A stretch of 64,000 nt of DNA. Origin: Sparassis latifolia (Eukaryota; Basidiomycota; Agaricomycetes; Polyporales; Sparassidaceae). The stretch spans positions 2,294,001 through 2,358,000 of the forward strand of contig CM031561.1 of the NCBI GenBank assembly GCA_018466975.1, in the 5' to 3' direction. A program made the translations under genes and the position numbers. Below, in pieces: positions 37,184 through 47,842 of the stretch (the stretch's first letter is position 1; each line of letters opens with the position of its first letter). The notes below the pieces were generated by a model. The model made no database searches. It had not been told where the DNA came from and saw only the letters and a list, made by a program, of their open reading frames with translations.

Positions 37184-38104
37184 AAGGCTCGAATGCCCGA
37201 CTGCCTCTGCTGGCGTTCCTGTCAGGCCCGGAGAACTGTGTGTGCGGTGCCTGCCTGTCGGTTATAATCTGAGTTCTGAGTTCTTCCAGTTTGACCGCCT
37301 TAAAGCGTCGCTGATACGCATCCTCGTTGTGCGCTTCGGGAGAAATGGAATAACGTGTGCGCGCTGAGCCACTGCTTTGTCTGCGTGTGTGCGAAGGAAC
37401 AGATTGTAACGGTTCCAGGCTTCGTGCCAGTCCGCGACATCCATATCTGATTCCGCTTGAAATTGCGTGAGATCCATTAGGTGACATTTCGTGCCGCTAG
37501 AATTATAAACGATGTTCTGCTTGATGGAGGTGGCGTGATTATGTAATTTGTTTGTAGTGGAAGTGGTAAATAATGATAATGGAATGTGTACTCCATTGTG
37601 TCCGAGGTTAAGGATAAAGGGATGTATACCGAAGCTCTGAGTGTGAGAAGTGGAAGAGGACGGGCGTTCACGTTCGATAGAGAAAAGTAATTTCGGGACG
37701 GAATCAGGGAGTGCATTAGTAGGTAAAGGTAGCGAGGAATTAATCAGGGTTTGGACTTTTTTCTGGAAACCCGGGGAGAATTGAGAGAATGCGGAAAGGA
37801 GACCAACACAATTATTAGCCGAAGAAAAGGGTGTGGGAGGTAACGTAGGGGTGGGAGTGGAAGGACGGGATATAATGTGGAGAAGCGGTTCGTCAGCGGG
37901 AACGTTAGTCTCCTGCGCATCTCTGCGCTGCTGCAAAAGGAGATTGCGAGCAACTCTCGCCAGGTTCTCGGTCTTCTTCTCCTCGGTCATCAGGGGTGCT
38001 GGCCCTGGGAGATTAGGTCCTCCTGAGCTGCCGGAGCCTGATTCGGACTGGATCGTTGATGTGTCTTTGTTGGCCGCGCTTGTGAGAGCGATAGAGCCGG
38101 TCAT
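36840..38104 (-). pseudogene. Gag-like protein with zinc knuckle, frameshifted
   Basis: The first frame (38104-37262) starts MTGSIALTSAANKDTST and contains QFQAESDMDVADWHEAWNRY, a block typical of gag-like proteins of these elements. Near 37380 the homologous reading moves to the frame of 37487-36840 (EDAYQRRFKAVKLEELRTQI), so one indel separates the halves. The second frame has a CCHC-type zinc knuckle, CLCCRRPGHKFSQC, and a second Cys cluster (CSFCGSCEHGACTRKC). Gag would package element RNA. A programmed shift is possible but less likely given other damage in this copy. Confidence 0.65.
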
Positions 38105-38560
38105 GGTGTGAGATCTGTGAGATCGGAGGTAGAAAAAAGTGAGACCGGGATGGGGCGGCGGCGTGTAGAGAGAGAGGAGGTGAGGTGACGTGTGCGCTCT
38201 TCCTTCCTACTTAGGGGAAGTGCGCACGGACCTCTAGGATGAAACACGTGTCGCCCGCCTTCCAGTGAACGTCACGCTTACAAAGCCAGTGCTTAACCGT
38301 CATTGTACTCGCACGCAGAATCACTTCCCACCAGAAGGAGACGTACCCACAACTGCTGCTTGAACATAGATGGCAGTGTCATTCATTCCCGCCCTATGAA
38401 CAATCCAGTGATGTCTCGATCTGTGCTTATAGATCACTTGTCTGCTGCTTATAGATGGCAGTGCGCCCTATGACAATCCCGCGTTCGAACGAAGTTGAGC
38501 GCCCAGCACTCCCGTCGGATATTCGTTTCCTAGAACATGACAGGAAGAGTCAAGATTGTC
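38105..38560. other. Spacer between the retroelement and the tandem gene array
   Basis: Likely 5' end of the DIRS-like element plus unique DNA. The phrase gcttatagat is repeated at about 38430 and 38445 with nearby gatggcagtg copies (38371 and 38454). No gene is seen. Confidence 0.35.
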
Positions 38561-38754
38561 TATTCAGGGACTGTTTCACCATTCAAGAGATTTATTTTGG
38601 AGCCACTGAAATGTATTCCCAGTATGGCAAAACAGTGACTGGTGGTGCATATGGTTAACATTACAGTGCGGCGTAGACTATTGTGCAGAACAAAGTGAGG
38701 CAAGTGTGTATGTTATTAGGATATCTTATCATCAACCTTGCAAGTACACAATTG

Positions 38755-39321
38755 TCAGTGACTGAACATAAGGAAGCGTAAATGCACTCGTACCTCCGTC
38801 TTCGCAGTAACAAGCAGCTTAGGCGTGTCCTCCAGCGACAAGCTCTGGACATCGGGCATTTCGGGGCCATCATAGGAGGCCAACAACTTCTCCACCGTCA
38901 ACTCTCCTGACATAGAGTGCTCCGTGAAAGAGAGGATAGACCACTCAATGAGAAAGTCCGGTGTTTCCATAGTCTTGTACCGCGCAGGTTCAGGTCCGTC
39001 GCAAGACACCATAATGACAGGATTCCCGCCCAGCCCAACCATCCTCTGGTGTGCTACTGCTTCCCTCATGGGAAGAGCCCAGCACAGACTACTTCAGCTG
39101 CTTCCAATCCAGGTGATCCCAATAAGCAGTTCAGGAATGGGCACCTCACAGTTGACCTTCGCCACCGTGTAATCAACCAGAACACTTGCCCATCTGTCCA
39201 TCCCGTCTCGTTCAGCCTTTGCGCGTAAGCTTGGATTGTGAATGAGCGCGACCTGCACGGCCTTCTCAATGTTGATGATAAAACTGTAGCAGGTGGGCCA
39301 TCGCTGTCGTGAAATAGGCAT
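38755..39321 (-). pseudogene. Array gene family, copy 1 (broken)
   Basis: Starts MPISRQRWPTCYSFIINIEK and continues ...VDYTVAKVNCEVPIPELL. A TGA interrupts WIGSS-SSLCWALP, where intact copies have WIGSGRSSLCWALP. A deletion then removes the LPQYRTPEDERQLRKFQ segment before MVGLGGNPVIM. The rest (ARYKTMETPDFLIEWS, SGELTVEKLLAS, MPDVQSLSLEDTPK) stays in frame to a stop at 38755. Family function is unknown; no membrane segment or signal peptide is seen. Confidence 0.75.
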
Positions 39322-40063
39322 CGGCGCTCTATGTAATATTTGGCAAAGCAGTGAATGAATTGCTCTGGCTCATAAATGAATGATGACATACCATCAGTTC
39401 GGGGTTTGGATTGTGTGCACAATGTACTCTACCTGGTTCCATCTTAATTATGCTGCATGCTGCAAATCAGGGGATATAAGCACATCAGCGAATTCACGCT
39501 AGGAGGGTGGACTTACCTGAGAGGCTACGTACGAAAGCAATTGCTTATGAGAGAATCGGCATACTAGGCGCCCATACACTTCAATCAACATGCTTATGTA
39601 ATACCGCACATTTGTTCCCGCCTGTTTCGCTCCAGAGGTTCCCTCATTCGGTGGCCGAAACAGTCTCTGTATACGCCTAGGCTACTTGCTGAGAGGGTAA
39701 CTTACTCAATACTAAATGTTCAGATTAGTTCATGAGCACCCAGCGCGGGCCACGGATCTACTTATATTGTTTATTGTCTTTTGACAGCTCCGGAGACCTG
39801 CACAAGAAGCATACCATTCGATGGAGTCGGGACATACCAGTGATGTCAGTTATGAAAGATAATCTTTTCTATCAATAAGTAGCAAATTTTTATGAGAATT
39901 GCTACTTTTAAGTAGACTTATCTGTAAGTGCATAGATTAATTTAGGATAATCTTAATATAATCTTCCAGATAATCTGAGGATAATCTTCCAGATAATCTG
40001 AGGATAATCTTCTGGATAATCTGAGAATAATCTGAAGATTAGCAATAAAATACAATTTTAACT

Positions 40064-40162
40064 TTGACACCAGCCAGGATTGAACCCTGGACCTTAGGTT
40101 GATTTTATAAAATATAATTCCAAGTGACACTTTAGACCACTTGACCATTAGGCCATACATCA
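40064..40162 (-). other. tRNA-like sequence (Pol III A and B boxes), left arm
   Basis: Read on the minus strand: an A-box-like TGGTCAAGTGG, then after about 60 bases a B-box GGTTCAATCC inside a perfect T-arm (CCAGG/CCTGG). The acceptor stem does not pair, so this is a tRNA-derived relic or a Pol III promoter, not a working tRNA gene. It mirrors the copy at 40748-40845. Confidence 0.6.
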
Positions 40163-40747
40163 CAACTGTAAGTGCATAAATTAGACATCTTTTTATTGAA
40201 AAGACTTAGCCAAATTCTGTCTATTAGAAAAGAGTAAGTAAAAGACACTTGACTTTTATCATAGATAGACAAGACTTATAAACAAACATTACTCTGAGTC
40301 TTATAGTCTTTTCTAATGCTTGCAGCCTTCATATAATGTAGTACAATATGTAATTAATAGAATATATGTTTCTACAGTTACTTCAGCAAAACAGAACTTT
40401 GCTATACAATTAGAAGATAGCTATAAAGATCTTGTATATATAAGTGCTCAGTCTATAATATAATAGACTCTAGAGTATAAGCCTAAAATGAACAAATAAA
40501 ATACTGTCTCTCAATAACTTGTTATATATTATAGATGACTATATTAAGATACTCTATAGTACTGCATGATAGTTTACAAAACTGTAAGCTGTAGAACAAG
40601 ACTATAATAAGATGCAGAGTACTGTTTGTCTATAAGGCTTGTCTATCTATGATAAAAGTCAAGTGTCTTTTACTTACTCTTTCTAATAGACAGAATTTGG
40701 CTAAGTCTTTTCAAGAAAAAGACGTCTAATTTAATATAAGATAGTTG

Positions 40748-40845
40748 TGATGTATGGCCTAATGGTCAAGTGGTCTAAAGTGTTACTTGAAATTATATTC
40801 TATAAAATCAACCTAAGGTCCAGGGTTCAATCCTGGCTGGTGTCA
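40748..40845 (+). other. tRNA-like sequence (Pol III A and B boxes), right arm
   Basis: Plus-strand partner of the left-arm copy: TGGTCAAGTGG at about 40763-40773 and GGTTCAATCC at about 40824-40833, with T-stem CCAGG/CCTGG. Box spacing fits a tRNA with an intron or long variable arm. The 5' GGCCTAA and 3' CTGGTGT strands do not form an acceptor stem. Confidence 0.6.
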
Positions 40846-41364
40846 AAGTTAAAATTGTATTTTATTGCTAATCTTCAGATTATTCTCAGATTATCCAGAA
40901 GATTATCCTCAGATTATCTGGAAGATTATATTACGATTATCCTGAGTTAATCTATGCACCTACAAATAAGTCTACTTAAAAGTAGCAATTCTTATGAAAA
41001 TTTGCTACTTATTGATAGAAAAGATTATCTTTCATAACTGACAAAGATGGACATACGTGCTAGCTGCACTCACCAACTATAATTCAGCTCTGTGATCTCC
41101 TTCTAGCACACCACAGAAGAAAACCTGGTACAACATCAAGGACCAAAGATCAAAAGGAGAAGGTGAGATACCATAAATGGAAGGTATTCCCCTACACCGT
41201 ATTGAGATCAAGTCAATTCTGCGACAGTTTCGCCATTCAAGTAATTCTTTTTTAGTGGTGATGTACAAGGTTCGTGTTACATTACATTACAAACTATCGT
41301 GAAGAGCAGACGGGCAAGTATGTTATTGGGATTCCTCTTCATCAGTCTTCTGCATACACAATCG

Positions 41365-41962
41365 TCAGTGACTGAACATAAGGGAACATAAATGCACTCG
41401 TACCTCCATCCTCCCAGTAACAAGCGGCTTCGGCATGTCCTCCAGCAACAAGCTCTGGACATCGGGCATTTCAGAACCATAGGATGCCAACAACTTCTCC
41501 ACTGTCATCTCTCCTGACATACAGCGCCGTATGAAAGACAAGAGAGACCACTCAATAAGAAACTCCGGCGTTTCCATGGTCTTGTAGCGTGAAGGTTCTC
41601 GTCCGTCACAAGATGTCAAGATGAGGGGCTTCCTGCCCAGGCCAACCATCTTCTGGAATTTCCACAGTTGCCGCTCATCCTTTGGAGTGCGATACTATGG
41701 TAACATCCTACTTGGAAGAGACCAGCAGAGACTGCTGTGGCCACTTCCGATCCACGCTTCCCCAGTAACCAGCTCGGGAATGGGCACCTCTCGGTTTACC
41801 TTCCTCACTGTGTAGTCCACCAGGACGTCCACCCATTTGTCCATCCCATCTCGTTCGGCCTCTGCGCGTAAGACTGGATTGTGAATGAGCGCGACCTGGA
41901 CGGCCTTCTCGATGTTGATGATAAATCCGTAGTAGGTGCGCCACCGCTCGTGAACTAGGCAT
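41365..41962 (-). pseudogene. Array gene family, copy 2 (broken)
   Basis: The ATG at 41962 (MPSS) is followed by a small deletion that shifts frame; the family reading then resumes as RWRTYYGFIINIEKAVQVAL. A TAG replaces Gln in RMLPQYRTP (about 41696), consistent with CAG to TAG. Downstream the frame is intact: FQKMVGLGRKPLIL, ARYKTMETPEFLIEWSLLS-like (here SRYKTMETPEFL), MPDVQSLLLEDMPKP. Ends at 41365. Confidence 0.75.
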
Positions 41963-42527
41963 GGTGGCTCTAATATCAGGGCATTCAATACATAGCTCTA
42001 GTGTATGAGTGAACAAGGATATACTTTCAGTTGGGCGTGACCGGTTGATATGTACGAATCTGCGGGCTCGGCATAACTTCGGCTTATAAGTGCTCATCCT
42101 AGTCCAGTAAATTTCGATAAAAAAGGCAAGTCTCATAAAATATACATCCCTATTAGGCTATTTTCTAAAACATATACTGGACATGGATTTAAAAAACAAG
42201 TTCTACATCTGATCTACATCTGATTTCCGATCATGAGTCCTCAGCAAGATGATTCATTGTTGAAAATGCCAATCACAGAAGGAAGTTGATGATCCTTTCA
42301 ATGGATGTGATTCCGGTTCAAACGAGCTTGAGGGAGTTGAAGTTTTGAAGGCTCAGCGCTCAGGACAGATACTCGTTTCTGAGAGTATGGAATGAAGATC
42401 AAAATTGTGGATTCTGGGACCGCTTCGCCATTCAGTTCGGTGGAAATACATATGGTTACAGTACAGTGCAGACTATCGTGCAGAGCTGGCGGGAAGCAAG
42501 TGTGTACGTTATTAGGATTTCTCATCA

Positions 42528-43148
42528 TCAGTCTTCTGCATACACAATTGTCAGTGGCATAAGGGAGCATAAATGCACTCGTACCTCCATCTTTGCAGTT
42601 ACAAGGGGCTTAGGCGCATCCTCCAGCGACAAGCTCTGGACATCGGGCATTTTGGGGCTATGGTAGGAGGCCAACAACTTCTCCACCGTCAACTCTCCCG
42701 ACATACAGTGCTCCGTGAAAGAGAGGAGAGACCACTCAATGAGGAATTCCGGCGTCTCCATGGTCTTGTAGCGTGCAGGTTCCACTCCATTGCAAGACGC
42801 CATGATGACAGGATTCCCGCCCAGGCCAACCATCTTCTGGAACTTCCGCAGTTGCCACTCATCCTCTGGTGTGCAATACTGTGGTAGCATCCTCATGGGA
42901 AGAATCCAGCAGAGACTGCTGCGGCCACTTCCAATCCATGCGTTCCCAGCAAACAGTTCAGGAATGGGCACCTCATGGCTTACCTTCGCCACCGTGTAGT
43001 CAACCAAGATGTCTACCCAGTTATGCATCCCATCTCGTTCGGCCTTCACGCATAACCTTGGATTGTGAACGAGCGTGACCTGCGCAGCCTTCTCGACGTT
43101 GATGATAAATCTGTAGCGGGTGGGCAACCGCTGTCGTAAAGTAGGCAT
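42528..43148 (-). CDS. Array gene family, copy 3 (intact, 206 residues), function unknown
   Basis: Uninterrupted frame from ATG 43148 (MPTLRQRLPTRYRFIINVEK) to 42528. Features shared with copy 4: an N-terminal IINVEKAAQVTLVHNPRL helix, VDILVDYTVAKVSHEVPIPE, AWIGSGRSSLCW, LRKFQKMVGLGGNPVIMASC, RYKTMETPEFLIEWSLLS, SGELTVEKLLAS and MPDVQSLSLED. The protein looks globular, with no signal peptide or membrane helix. A conserved GTATGT...TTACATAG pair just upstream of the ATG suggests an intron in the 5' leader, or an extra N-terminal exon. The last ~10 residues differ from copy 4. The closing segment before the stop departs from the copy 1/2/4 ending HLCSLMFSH. Confidence 0.65.
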   Translation of the reverse strand: MPTLRQRLPTRYRFIINVEKAAQVTLVHNPRLCVKAERDGMHNWVDILVDYTVAKVSHEVPIPELFAGNAWIGSGRSSLCWILPMRMLPQYCTPEDEWQLRKFQKMVGLGGNPVIMASCNGVEPARYKTMETPEFLIEWSLLSFTEHCMSGELTVEKLLASYHSPKMPDVQSLSLEDAPKPLVTAKMEVRVHLCSLMPLTIVYAED

Positions 43149-43467
43149 CGGCGCTCTATGTAATATTTGGCAAAGCAGTGAATGAATTGCTCTGGCTCAT
43201 AAATGAATGACAACATACCATTGACGGTTCGGGGTTTAGATTGTGTGCACAATGTATGCGACCTGGTTCTGTCTTAATTATGCTGCATGCTGCAAATCAG
43301 GGGATGTAAGCACGTGAACGAATTCACGCCAGGAGGATGGACTTACTAGAGAGGCTACGCAACGAAAGCAATGGCTTTCGAGAGGATCTCTTCGCTGTCA
43401 CACTAGGCAATCAATGCACTTATGTAATACCCCATATCTAGAGGTTCCCTCAGTCGGCAGTTGAAAC

Positions 43468-44662
43468 TAGTCTGCTTTCTGACGCGGGGGGTTAGTTGAG
43501 AGGTCGGACAATTTAGACGGAGCTGGAAAGTACAGTAATGTTGGCTACAGTGGAAGCTCAAGTATTGTAGAGTCACGTTACTGCTTTCTCGGATGCGGAG
43601 GGGCAAATTGGTCATTCCAAGGATTTTCCCCGCAGCCGGCGGGCCGGGGACTATTCAAGGATTTTGGCGCGAAGTGCCAAAATGGTACCAAGGAATTTCT
43701 CACCGACACGCGCGTCGGCGAGACTGTATCTCGCTCATTCTATTTCCGCAACTTCAATATCGGTCAACACACTATGAAAGATGCACCTCAAGTGTCATGT
43801 CAACCATATGCGGACTCGGCTAATAGCTCACACCTTCAACGTTTGAGTGCGCCACCACAGGCGGCGAGGAAGCATTCTCGAGTGCGAACATTGTACGTAC
43901 ATGTATGCAGCCCTCAACCTCAGGCAAGCCCTCGTACAGGGGATGTAATTGGTAAGCACTCTTCTCTTCTAATATTGCAGCAAGATGGACGAGCGGGCAG
44001 CATAATGTGCATGCACTATGCTGCTCGGAGTTCACTTTGCTGTAATATTATTCCTCACCATCTGGTGTTGACCAGGGCCTTAGGTACGGACCGTCCCATC
44101 TTTCATTCTATTTCCATCCACTTGTCAGCATACCGCTGATGTCCTGTTGTTCACAGCATGTGCTCTCACTGACCATCCTCTCATTGTTGATGGGTGCACC
44201 ACTGCCATGGCAGCGGGGGCATGCTGTTCCATTTTGGTCAACATGCGCTGCCTCAGCAGCCTCCGAGTCCTCCCCTGTCACTATCACTCTTGCTCCTGCC
44301 CCTTTGGTGCAGTTTGCTGGGCACTCTCATGCTTGCCCTGCCAGTGTTTTGTTATGAATTCTTCCCTTTCTACTCTACTGGCTTGAGCAGCTTGTACTCC
44401 TATGTAACACTAGTTTGTAATATACTTTTTGGAGTCTAAATATGTAAACATGCAGAACAAATGAGAGGATCTTTTCGAAGAGCCTGTATGTTGAGAGGTC
44501 AGGTGAGATCGTTTTGGTCGGTCAATTTGGGGTTAGGGTTCAGATTGGTCAGATTGGTCTTGGACCAATCTTGGACCAATTTTGGTTGGTCCTTGGTATG
44601 GCGGTGTAGCCCGCGGAGGCGGCTAAGTGTCTCTGCTAAGTGTCTCTGGCACGAAGCTCTCC
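43468..44662. other. Left subterminal region of the DUF6589/helicase element
   Basis: About 1.2 kb without a convincing gene. A cluster of short direct and inverted TTGGTC / GGACCAA motifs lies at 44517-44600, just before the DUF6589 start, next to GGGGTTAGGGTT. Such subterminal motif clusters are often transposase-binding sites; here that is inference. Confidence 0.4.
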
Positions 44663-47600
44663 ATGGCAGGGCCATCGAAGCCAGCAACAGTCTCGCCAGC
44701 TGTTTCTTTCGATAAAACTCAGATCGCACATCTTGAGGCCATATTAAAGCTCATCCAGCAGTGTCGATGGACCCTCAGTTCCTTCCTCCAGGCTGTCTTC
44801 ACGGAACTCGCAGCCGGCGACAAGAATATATCGCAAGTTCATTTACAGATGGTGGCTCATTTTCTCTCAGATCGTTCCACCATTCAAGCTCAAGATATTG
44901 CCGAGCTGATGTACTCAAGCAAACACAGCGCTCTAACTGGATCACGTACGGCATCAATGCTTCCTGCAAACATCATGGAGGGCTCCAAGCAGGCCAAGAT
45001 GGCACGCAGTCATTTGCAAGAATGGGCTATCCAAAAAGTGGAGGCTGTAGTCAATTTGGAGGCCGAAGAAGTGTCTGGTAAAGGCAGTGGATTTCACCTG
45101 AAAAATTCGAATGCGACTTGGGACTTTGTCCTTAACTTTTCCCTGAAAAATATATTACTCCTTGTTGAAAAGAGGGGCCCGACCATCCTACACTTACTCG
45201 TAGCATGCGCTATGCCTCCTGGAAGATGACCCATATGACAACCACAACCAGTCACACTGGCTGCACATAGTGCAAGCACTGCGACTGCTGTCGTTCCCAT
45301 GAATGCTGCCACAGCTGCTTCCACCGATGGTCGCGCATCTACCACCACCCCCGCAAGCACTACTAGCAGTGCAAGTGCCACGACGATCATGAATACTACT
45401 GCCATTGAGACAATCCCTTCTGCAACAACGGTGATACCAACCAGTGTGAGCATAGCTCAGCCTGCCACGTCCTATGCTGCGTATCTCACAAAGGATGCCC
45501 TGCACGGGATCGGTAAGAATCGCTAAGACCCTTTCGTGGTATGTACTGTGAAGACTCTCTGTGTGTTACTGGGCATTTAATATCTAAGCTCTCTAGATTG
45601 TCCTGGTCGCTCTCGTCCTCCTGAGGAGTGCCCGAAATCTTCACTTTTCAGCTTTTCGGAAAGTTGTTGGTGTATGGCTCTTCGCACACACCTCACAACA
45701 TGGAGTATATGCTATTCTCACTCACTTCAGCTTCACGGTCTCGTACACATCTGTCCTCAAGCTGTTGCGCAGTCTCTCGCAGTCTGCCAAGAGCCTCATT
45801 CAGCAGAAGGCAAAGTCTCGTGCATTCTTGCTGATATATGACAACATCAACCAAATGTCATGAGCGTGGGATCTGGACTTAGGCCAGAAGGATACAATCC
45901 ACAATGGCACGGCGGCAACATTCGTGGAACTAGATGACTGTGACGTGACCAAAGCTTTTGATGTCAACCGCCTTCACCATGCACAGCAAGCGGAGTGCAG
46001 GAAGGATCTCAACCTCGAGACGCTGTATAAGCGGGTCGACTGGGAAAGGTTGAATGCTACCATCACTACTCACGTACTGAGCTTTCTAGTCGAAGCGGTG
46101 CCAGCATTGGCGGTACATTACGAGATGGTCCAGTTGCAGCTGAAAACAACACTGATGGTTCATCGTATGCGCATGGGACGTCAGACAGGAGTCCACCCAC
46201 TCACAACATCCAATCACAATGAGGGGAACACTGCTGAGAATGCAAAGGTATTGGAGGATCTTCTGGTGGACCAACTCCAGATGTCCAAAGAGGAAGTAGA
46301 GAAGGGGCTAATTCTTGTTGGCGGTGATCAGTCTACTGTCGAGAAGTTGCGCACGTTGAAGAAATATGTTGCAACTTGCCCACATGGTTACTCCCGACAT
46401 GGCTGGGTTCTGCCCCTCATCCAGCTTTGGCACATGGGTTGGGCGGACCTGGAACACATTTTGAGTACGCACTGGGGGACCTCAACTGCGGATGATCTCT
46501 CATCATTCCGCGCGGCAAATGTCTTGTTGGGGTGCAAGGTGAAGGACCAAAAACGGCCTGATTACTATCCGACACAGCACCTGGTTTTCGACATGCTGAA
46601 AGCAGAAATACTGGACTGTTGGAGGTACACCGGGCAGCATACATCCAAGAAAGTGGCTGACAGACAATTTCAGAATCCATCTCAAGGCTGAGAACCTCGA
46701 GGAGTATTTTTGTTCACATTCCGTGGCGTACGAGCAGTTGCTCAAGTTGGCGGTTGAGATCTGTGATCATTATTTGACTGCAGATGCGTACGACCATGCG
46801 CTCAACCCTGTGGGAGGTCAGCCTCAAGCATTTTTTGGAAATGGTACGCCATGGACAAGAGATGTGGCGGAAGGTACAGAGATAGGTGCCGAGCCATTTC
46901 TCGGTGACCAAGTCTTAGCAAACACTATTCTGCATATGCGGGATAGCATTATCCACTATGAGCTCCAATGTGCAATCGCAGATGGGGATATTGGACGGGC
47001 AATGAATGTGATGGCCGTGAGTGGCAGTCTTTATCGGGCACCTTGCATTCTTGTTGATCGTCATGAAGATCTGGACCTTCACCTTTGCAGGATCCGGTCG
47101 AAGTAAATATGCTAATGAGCTACTTGAATTCACTTGCCAATTTGAATTTAAATACTCAGAAGAACTGAAGACCGCAATCAAAAACAACTGGCTGTGCAAT
47201 CTGTCTGGTATTGAGGGGTGTTGGTTCCCTATGGACCTCTTACAGGAGAAAAATACTAAACAGCTGAAGAAAATGTCACAGCGCAAGGATAATCCTTTCG
47301 GGGGAGAATTTTTCAAGAACATCGTCGCTATGAACATCCGTGCTTTCCTTCAGGCTATCGTGTCAATGCGAGACACTGTCCGGCTACTACGCAAGGGGAG
47401 TTCCCACTGACGGTCAGCCAAGCAAGTGAGCATGAATGAGCTCATGCGCAATATGATAGAACAAGAACTTCACTGCTTTCGTGCAGGCCGCATGGCTGCA
47501 CACCCGGCGAAGGATGATTTTGCGACGGGCTATGAGCGCTTGGCAGATGGGAAGCGAATAAAGGACTTTATCACAAGAACACTGTGGGACGCAGGAGCCA

Positions 47601-47815
47601 TTCATGGAGACGAGGAGCTCACCACAGATCAGACTGTTGAAGGCATTGGCCCAGATGTCATGCATGATGCGTCGGACGCACCGCTTCCGAATATTCTCTT
47701 CAATGGACAGTTGCTCGAGGGCGGTTCAGACAGCATAGATGAAGATGGCATTCTGTCAGTATTAGATGACAGTGATGTGAGCACGTCAGACTCCGAGTCA
47801 GAGGGGGGGGAGTGA
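44663..47815 (+). pseudogene. DUF6589-family protein, one in-frame stop
   Basis: Start ATG at 44663 (MAGPSKPATVSPAVSFDKTQ). Exon 1 ends ...NATWDFVLNFSLKNILLLVE. The central part gives LLIYDNINQMS, then TGA (45861-45863), then AWDLDLGQKDTIHNGTAATF in the same frame; family proteins continue through this point, and CGA to TGA would explain it. Next come the DUF6589 core: LILVGGDQSTVEKLRTLKKY, HGWVLPLIQLWHMGWADLEH. A 52-nt intron (46625-46676) restores CWRIHLKAENLEEYF, then LAVEICDHYLTADAYDHALN and ADGDIGRAMNVMA. Another intron precedes WTFTFAGSGRSKYANELLEF and NNWLCNLSGIEGCW. The end is acidic (SDVSTSDSESEGGE). The family is multicopy in Agaricomycetes with no proven activity; the conserved GDQ and His suggest an RNase H-like or other metal-dependent core (inference). 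Confidence 0.7.
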
Positions 47816-47842
47816 CGACTGCAAGGAGCTGTGAGTATTTTA

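Larger units (their letters stand above)
33137..38104 (-). mobile_element. DIRS-like (tyrosine recombinase) retrotransposon, decayed
   Basis: On the minus strand the order is gag-like (38104-36840), reverse transcriptase + RNase H (37183-34561), then tyrosine recombinase (34568-33137). That order, and the use of a tyrosine recombinase in place of a DDE integrase, is characteristic of DIRS-type elements. The coordinates are the coding span only; the inverted and split terminal repeats expected of DIRS elements were not found by eye. Several frameshifts and stops show that this copy is dead. Confidence 0.8.
39838..41048. mobile_element. 1,211-bp palindromic hAT-like non-autonomous element
   Basis: Flanked by an exact 8-bp direct repeat GGACATAC (39830-39837 and 41049-41056). 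The paralogous unfilled site at about 55844-55860 reads GTCGGGAAATACGTGCC, supporting insertion at this point. The two arms (about 39838-40310 and 40590-41048) are near-perfect inverted repeats of roughly 460 bp, sharing GTCAGTTATGAAAGATAATC. The left tip is CAGTGATG; the right tip is less regular. An 8-bp duplication and a CAGTG end suit the hAT superfamily. The left arm holds a 23-bp subterminal repeat (GATAATCTTCCAGATAATCTGAG units, about 39948-40045). AT-rich. It has no transposase; the small frames inside are arm artefacts. Confidence 0.85.

Noticed and set aside
33137..38104. Ty3/gypsy element
   Set aside because: The RT-RNase H is followed by a tyrosine recombinase (HxxR, Tyr) with no DDE integrase or aspartic protease, so a DIRS-type element fits better.
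40748..40845. Functional tRNA gene
   Set aside because: A and B boxes and the T-arm are good, but the acceptor-stem strands do not pair and no clean anticodon arm can be folded.
39942..40950. Two near-identical 67-73-codon frames starting MMYGLMVKW on opposite strands
   Set aside because: They are the same inverted-repeat arm read twice, crossing the tRNA-like sequence and the 23-bp repeats; the protein is an artefact of the palindrome.
44530..44545. Telomere-like GGGGTTAGGGTT
   Set aside because: Only about one and a half units; not a telomeric array. It does not by itself show a subtelomeric location.
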